A stretch of 64,000 nucleotides of DNA from Karalla daura (lineage: Eukaryota; Chordata; Actinopteri; Chaetodontiformes; Leiognathidae). The notes under the pieces were generated by a model that saw only the letters and a program-made list of their open reading frames with translations, did no database searches and was not told the origin of the DNA. Location: positions 23,389,174 to 23,453,173 of the forward strand of contig CM055194.1 of NCBI GenBank assembly GCA_029224185.1, given 5' to 3'. Positions 61,008-64,000 of this stretch are shown one piece after another (position 1 is the stretch's first letter; the number at the start of each line of letters is the position of its first letter). A program made the position numbers and the translations under genes.

Positions 61008-63852
61008 ATGGCGCTCCACTACAGCCAGCGCTCCCTGCTGGTGCTGTCTCTGCTGGGGGTTCTGTCGGCCATCATGTCGGTGCTGTCGGTCATCCTGATC
61101 TTCCAGCTGCAGCAGCAGCAGCAGCACCAGCAGCAGGCCGGCTCCGAGGCTCCTCACGCCGCCTCTGCACTGCTGCCCGCCGGCGTGTGGTCGGTGCTGC
61201 TGCCGGTGTCCACGGTGCTGAGCGCCCTGTCCCTCAGCTTGCACCTGAGCTCAGTTCTGGTCTGTCTGCTGCACAGCTACTGCTGCTCCGAGCTCTGCAG
61301 AGGAGAGCACGACTCCCACAGGTACTCGCACACCTTCTGCACACCTGTCTGCCACGTCACAAACTACTCTGAAGTCTCGTCTCTCGCTTTAACTAACTGT
61401 AAGAAGCGTGAAAAACTATGTGTGAGAGAGGTCTACCACGGGGTGTTGACCCCAGCTATATGAGGTATGGTGACACATGTGACACAGCTTGTGCACACCT
61501 GTCTGCAACGTCACAAGCTTCTCTCTCATGCTGCTATTAGTCTTGAGTCTTGCTTTAACTCAGTTTAAAGTGTGTAAAACTGTTTGAGAGGGATACTGAG
61601 AGGTACTGACACCTCATACACCTGTTGCACACCTTCTGGCCTCTCTGATTTTGCTGTTTTTTTCTCTTGCCAGAATTAAAGAAAGGTTGTGGGACTGTGT
61701 ATAAAACAATGTGTGAGGGAGGTCTACTGTGAGGTGTTGACCCCACCTGTGGGCCACCTGATGCACATTTGACACACCTATCTGCAGCTCACCAGCATCT
61801 CTCTTATGAGTCTCGTTTCTTGCTTTTACTCAAGAAAAGGAGCAAAAATGTGTGTAAAAATGTGTGAACTGTCTCAATTGAAAATGAGACGGACCTGTTG
61901 CACACCTGTCTGCCAGGCTTCTCTCTTATGCTGTTGCTACTCAAACCTGAGAGAGTCAGGTGCTGTTAGCCTCGGCTCTTGTTTCTTGCTGTTACTGGAG
62001 AAACAGTGCAGAGTGTGTCAGAGTGGTATCGACCCCACCATGTGTGACACCTGACACACCTGCACGGTGCACATCTGGCTGCCACGCTGGCTTCCCACAG
62101 ACTTGATAAGTCTTGATTCTTGCATTAATTCATGGTGTGAAAATGTGTAAAAGAATGAGAGATAAACGGATGTACCCACATCTGTCACACCTGGAGCACA
62201 CCTGTCTGCAGTGTAACTGGCTTGGACTGATGGTTGTTATTCAACCTTGATAAAAGTCTTTATTTCTTACTTTAACTCAAAGAAATGTACATAAAATAAT
62301 GTCTGAATCATCCATTCATCCATCCATTATCTTACCCACTTTACACCTATTTGAGTGACACCTGGCCGTCACATCACAAGCTTCTCTCTCATGCTGCTGT
62401 TAAACGTGATTGAAGTCTCATGTCTGGCTTAAACTCAAGAAAATGTGTGGAAAGGTGTGTAAAACGACGTCTGAAACATCTCATTTTCAATGCATGAGCA
62501 CTGTTTATTGTGATGATTGATTAAAATGAGAGTGGGTTTTGCACCTTTTAGACCAAGATTTGTAAACCGTTGAATCTAAGAACTATGAAACCAGAAATAG
62601 ATGTTTCCGGTAAGTTCTGAGGTCACGTTTGCTAGCTTACACGCACCTGTGACCGCATTACACCTGATTACAATACTAATAGCAGCAGTTATGCAGGAGA
62701 GCGAGCTTTACAGCCAAGTATGTGTGAGCTGTGCAAGCAAAGGCAACACGGCTTCTAAAAAGGTGAATTTGTAAACCGAGCAACACACCCTGGCTTGTTG
62801 ACGTAACCTTAGCTCTTAAGCGTCTAATGTTGGCAAAGATCAGATAGATGCTGTTTCTCTGAGTGCAGCTACAACGTTTTGTCACTTGTGGCCACAGAGA
62901 CTATGTAAAGCAAAAAAGCTTCCTTATTTCGCTTCAAGTAATTGTTTTGAAAGTTGCGATAGAAAGTCAAAGTTCATCTTGAACTGCCGTTGAGGTCGTG
63001 CAGGAGAGATGTTAATTCTCTATTTTCATGTCTGAGGTCATGCGCTGCGGTATGTGCGTCAGCGTGTGTGGACGGTGCTGCTGCTTCGAGTGGGAAACAA
63101 CGTTGAATCACGTTGGTGTGCACCGCCACCTGAGCCCTCTGTCCTCTCACACTGGCCCCTGCAAGCCACAGCCTCTCCTGCTTGACCGTTTTGAGCTTCA
63201 TTAAAAGAAAACATGGTTTCAGAAGCATAAAAGGGCCGTCCTAGTGTGTCAGAGAGCAGAGGCCCGCGCAGCAGAGCTGCTGGTCGACCCCCACCCCTCC
63301 AGCTCCTATGAATCCCATCTAAACAATGGCCTTCCTCTCATTATGCACCCTGCACACAGAACGCTGGCTGGCCCTTTCCCACGTTGGCTCACAAATCCAG
63401 CAGCAGACCCCGGGACCTCCCAACTGACAGAGGGGACATTCCAAAGAAAACACGAATAATAATGAGCTTTAGAAAACATCCAGGCTTCAAGCATGCTCTG
63501 ATATTCATTTATCAAGTGTTTCAGGGCCTAAAAGCTGTGACACACAAGCTGAAGAGGGGGAGAAATAAAGTGGCCACAAACTGTTTAGTTGTCCAGTGTA
63601 AACAAAAAGATGCAAACAGTGTTCAAAGTTGTAACAAGCTTTAATGGGATTTAATTGATGTTGTACTTGAGTGATTCAGATGAAAGAGGTGCAATTAACT
63701 TTAATGTGCAATCACTGATGTCTGACAGCGAGCAGGACACTGAACACAGCACCTTTGTCTCCACAGAGCAGACTGGTTCCTGCTGGACAGCAGGTCCGTG
63801 CGGCATGTGGCCGTCGGGCTGTTCTGCCTCGGCGTCTCTCTCTATCTGGCAG
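61008..63852 (+). CDS. tmem221: Transmembrane protein 221, 5' part (two exons; continues past the window)
   Basis: A small multi-pass membrane protein of unknown function. Exon 1 is 61008-61321 and exon 2 is 63767-63852. The donor after CACAG and the acceptor CCACAG join in phase 2 to give HDSHRADWFLLDSRSVRHVA; exon 2 then ends at a phase-1 donor GGTAAG. Helix 1 covers about residues 9-32, followed by a Gln-rich stretch (33-43) from CAG repeats. Helix 2 is about 60-88, and exon 2 opens a third (GLFCLGVSLYLA). The start MALHYSQ was chosen because TMEM221 begins at this place relative to helix 1; an in-frame ATG at 60951 would add 19 basic residues. DWFL..R..RH.A.GLFC.GVS.YLA is the part I recognise from TMEM221. 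The human gene is also on 19p13.11. The remaining exons lie to the right. Confidence 0.82.
61325..62480 (+). repeat. Degenerate ~145-bp tandem repeat in tmem221 intron 1
   Basis: About eight diverged copies recur along the intron, each with CACACCTGTCTGC-like text, then a CACAAGCTTCTCTCTCATG-like part, a TTTAACTCAAG-like part and GTGTGTAAAA. The CACCTGTCTGC-type anchor falls near 61341, 61494, 61623, 61770, 61889, 62069, 62195 and 62354, so spacing varies from about 120 to 180. The first copy begins within a few bases of the exon 1 donor. No coding potential. Confidence 0.75.
62481..63766 (+). other. Rest of tmem221 intron 1
   Basis: Complex sequence with no exon that I recognise. A short SINE-tail-like ATCCATCCATTATCTTACCC lies just before it, at about 62312-62331. 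A block at 62990-63440 is moderately GC-rich and could be regulatory. Confidence 0.3.
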
Positions 63853-64000
63853 GTAAGAAAGAAGGAAGGAAGGGCCTGAAACCCGAGAGTTTCTCATTTT
63901 GTGAGATCCTAGATCTCCGCAAGAATCAGTCTGGCATGAAGCACAAGTGAGCAGTGGTCACCTTAAATTTCACCCTGGCACACAGTCCCATGCTCTCCTT

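Overview
This looks like nuclear DNA of a ray-finned fish, probably an advanced teleost. It has intron-rich vertebrate genes with GT-AG splicing, very many (CA)n/(GT)n, (GA)n and (GATA)n microsatellites, several decayed copies of a fish tRNA-derived SINE, and stretches of complex non-coding sequence that look like vertebrate regulatory DNA. There are no prokaryotic features.

Layout. (1) 1-34.6 kb holds no convincing protein-coding exon. Its key feature is a microRNA gene of the miR-9 family on the minus strand (hairpin 16355-16440; mature 5p arm 16404-16426 complete and unchanged). Around it are microsatellites, two different tandem duplications, SINE remnants and complex blocks, the best of which (about 31-34 kb) carries repeated POU octamer motifs. 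A CpG-rich block at 23.4-24.5 kb is a possible promoter for the miR-9 primary transcript. (2) 34.8-39.5 kb (+) is a complete tmem161a gene: 11 coding exons, 496 codons, all junctions in phase. Its 3' UTR begins with a 19-bp minisatellite of hairpin-forming units. (3) 45.8-51.8 kb (-) is a complete mef2b gene: 8 coding exons, 425 codons, convergent with tmem161a. (4) 61.0 kb to the right edge (+) is the start of tmem221: two exons seen, the rest beyond the window.

The main biological point is the linkage. In mammals, as I recall the maps, MEF2D lies beside miR-9-1, MEF2C lies near miR-9-2 and TMEM161B, and MEF2A is on the same chromosome arm as miR-9-3. The MEF2B/TMEM161A locus on human 19p13.11 has no miR-9. 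Here mef2b and tmem161a sit within 36 kb of an intact miR-9 hairpin. That fits a fourth member of an ancient MEF2-TMEM161-miR-9 block from the vertebrate genome duplications, kept in fish and lost in mammals. The predicted mef2b 3' UTR also has a 7-mer match to the miR-9 seed, so the linked genes may be functionally coupled. Linkage history and coupling are inference; the gene identities are read from the sequence.
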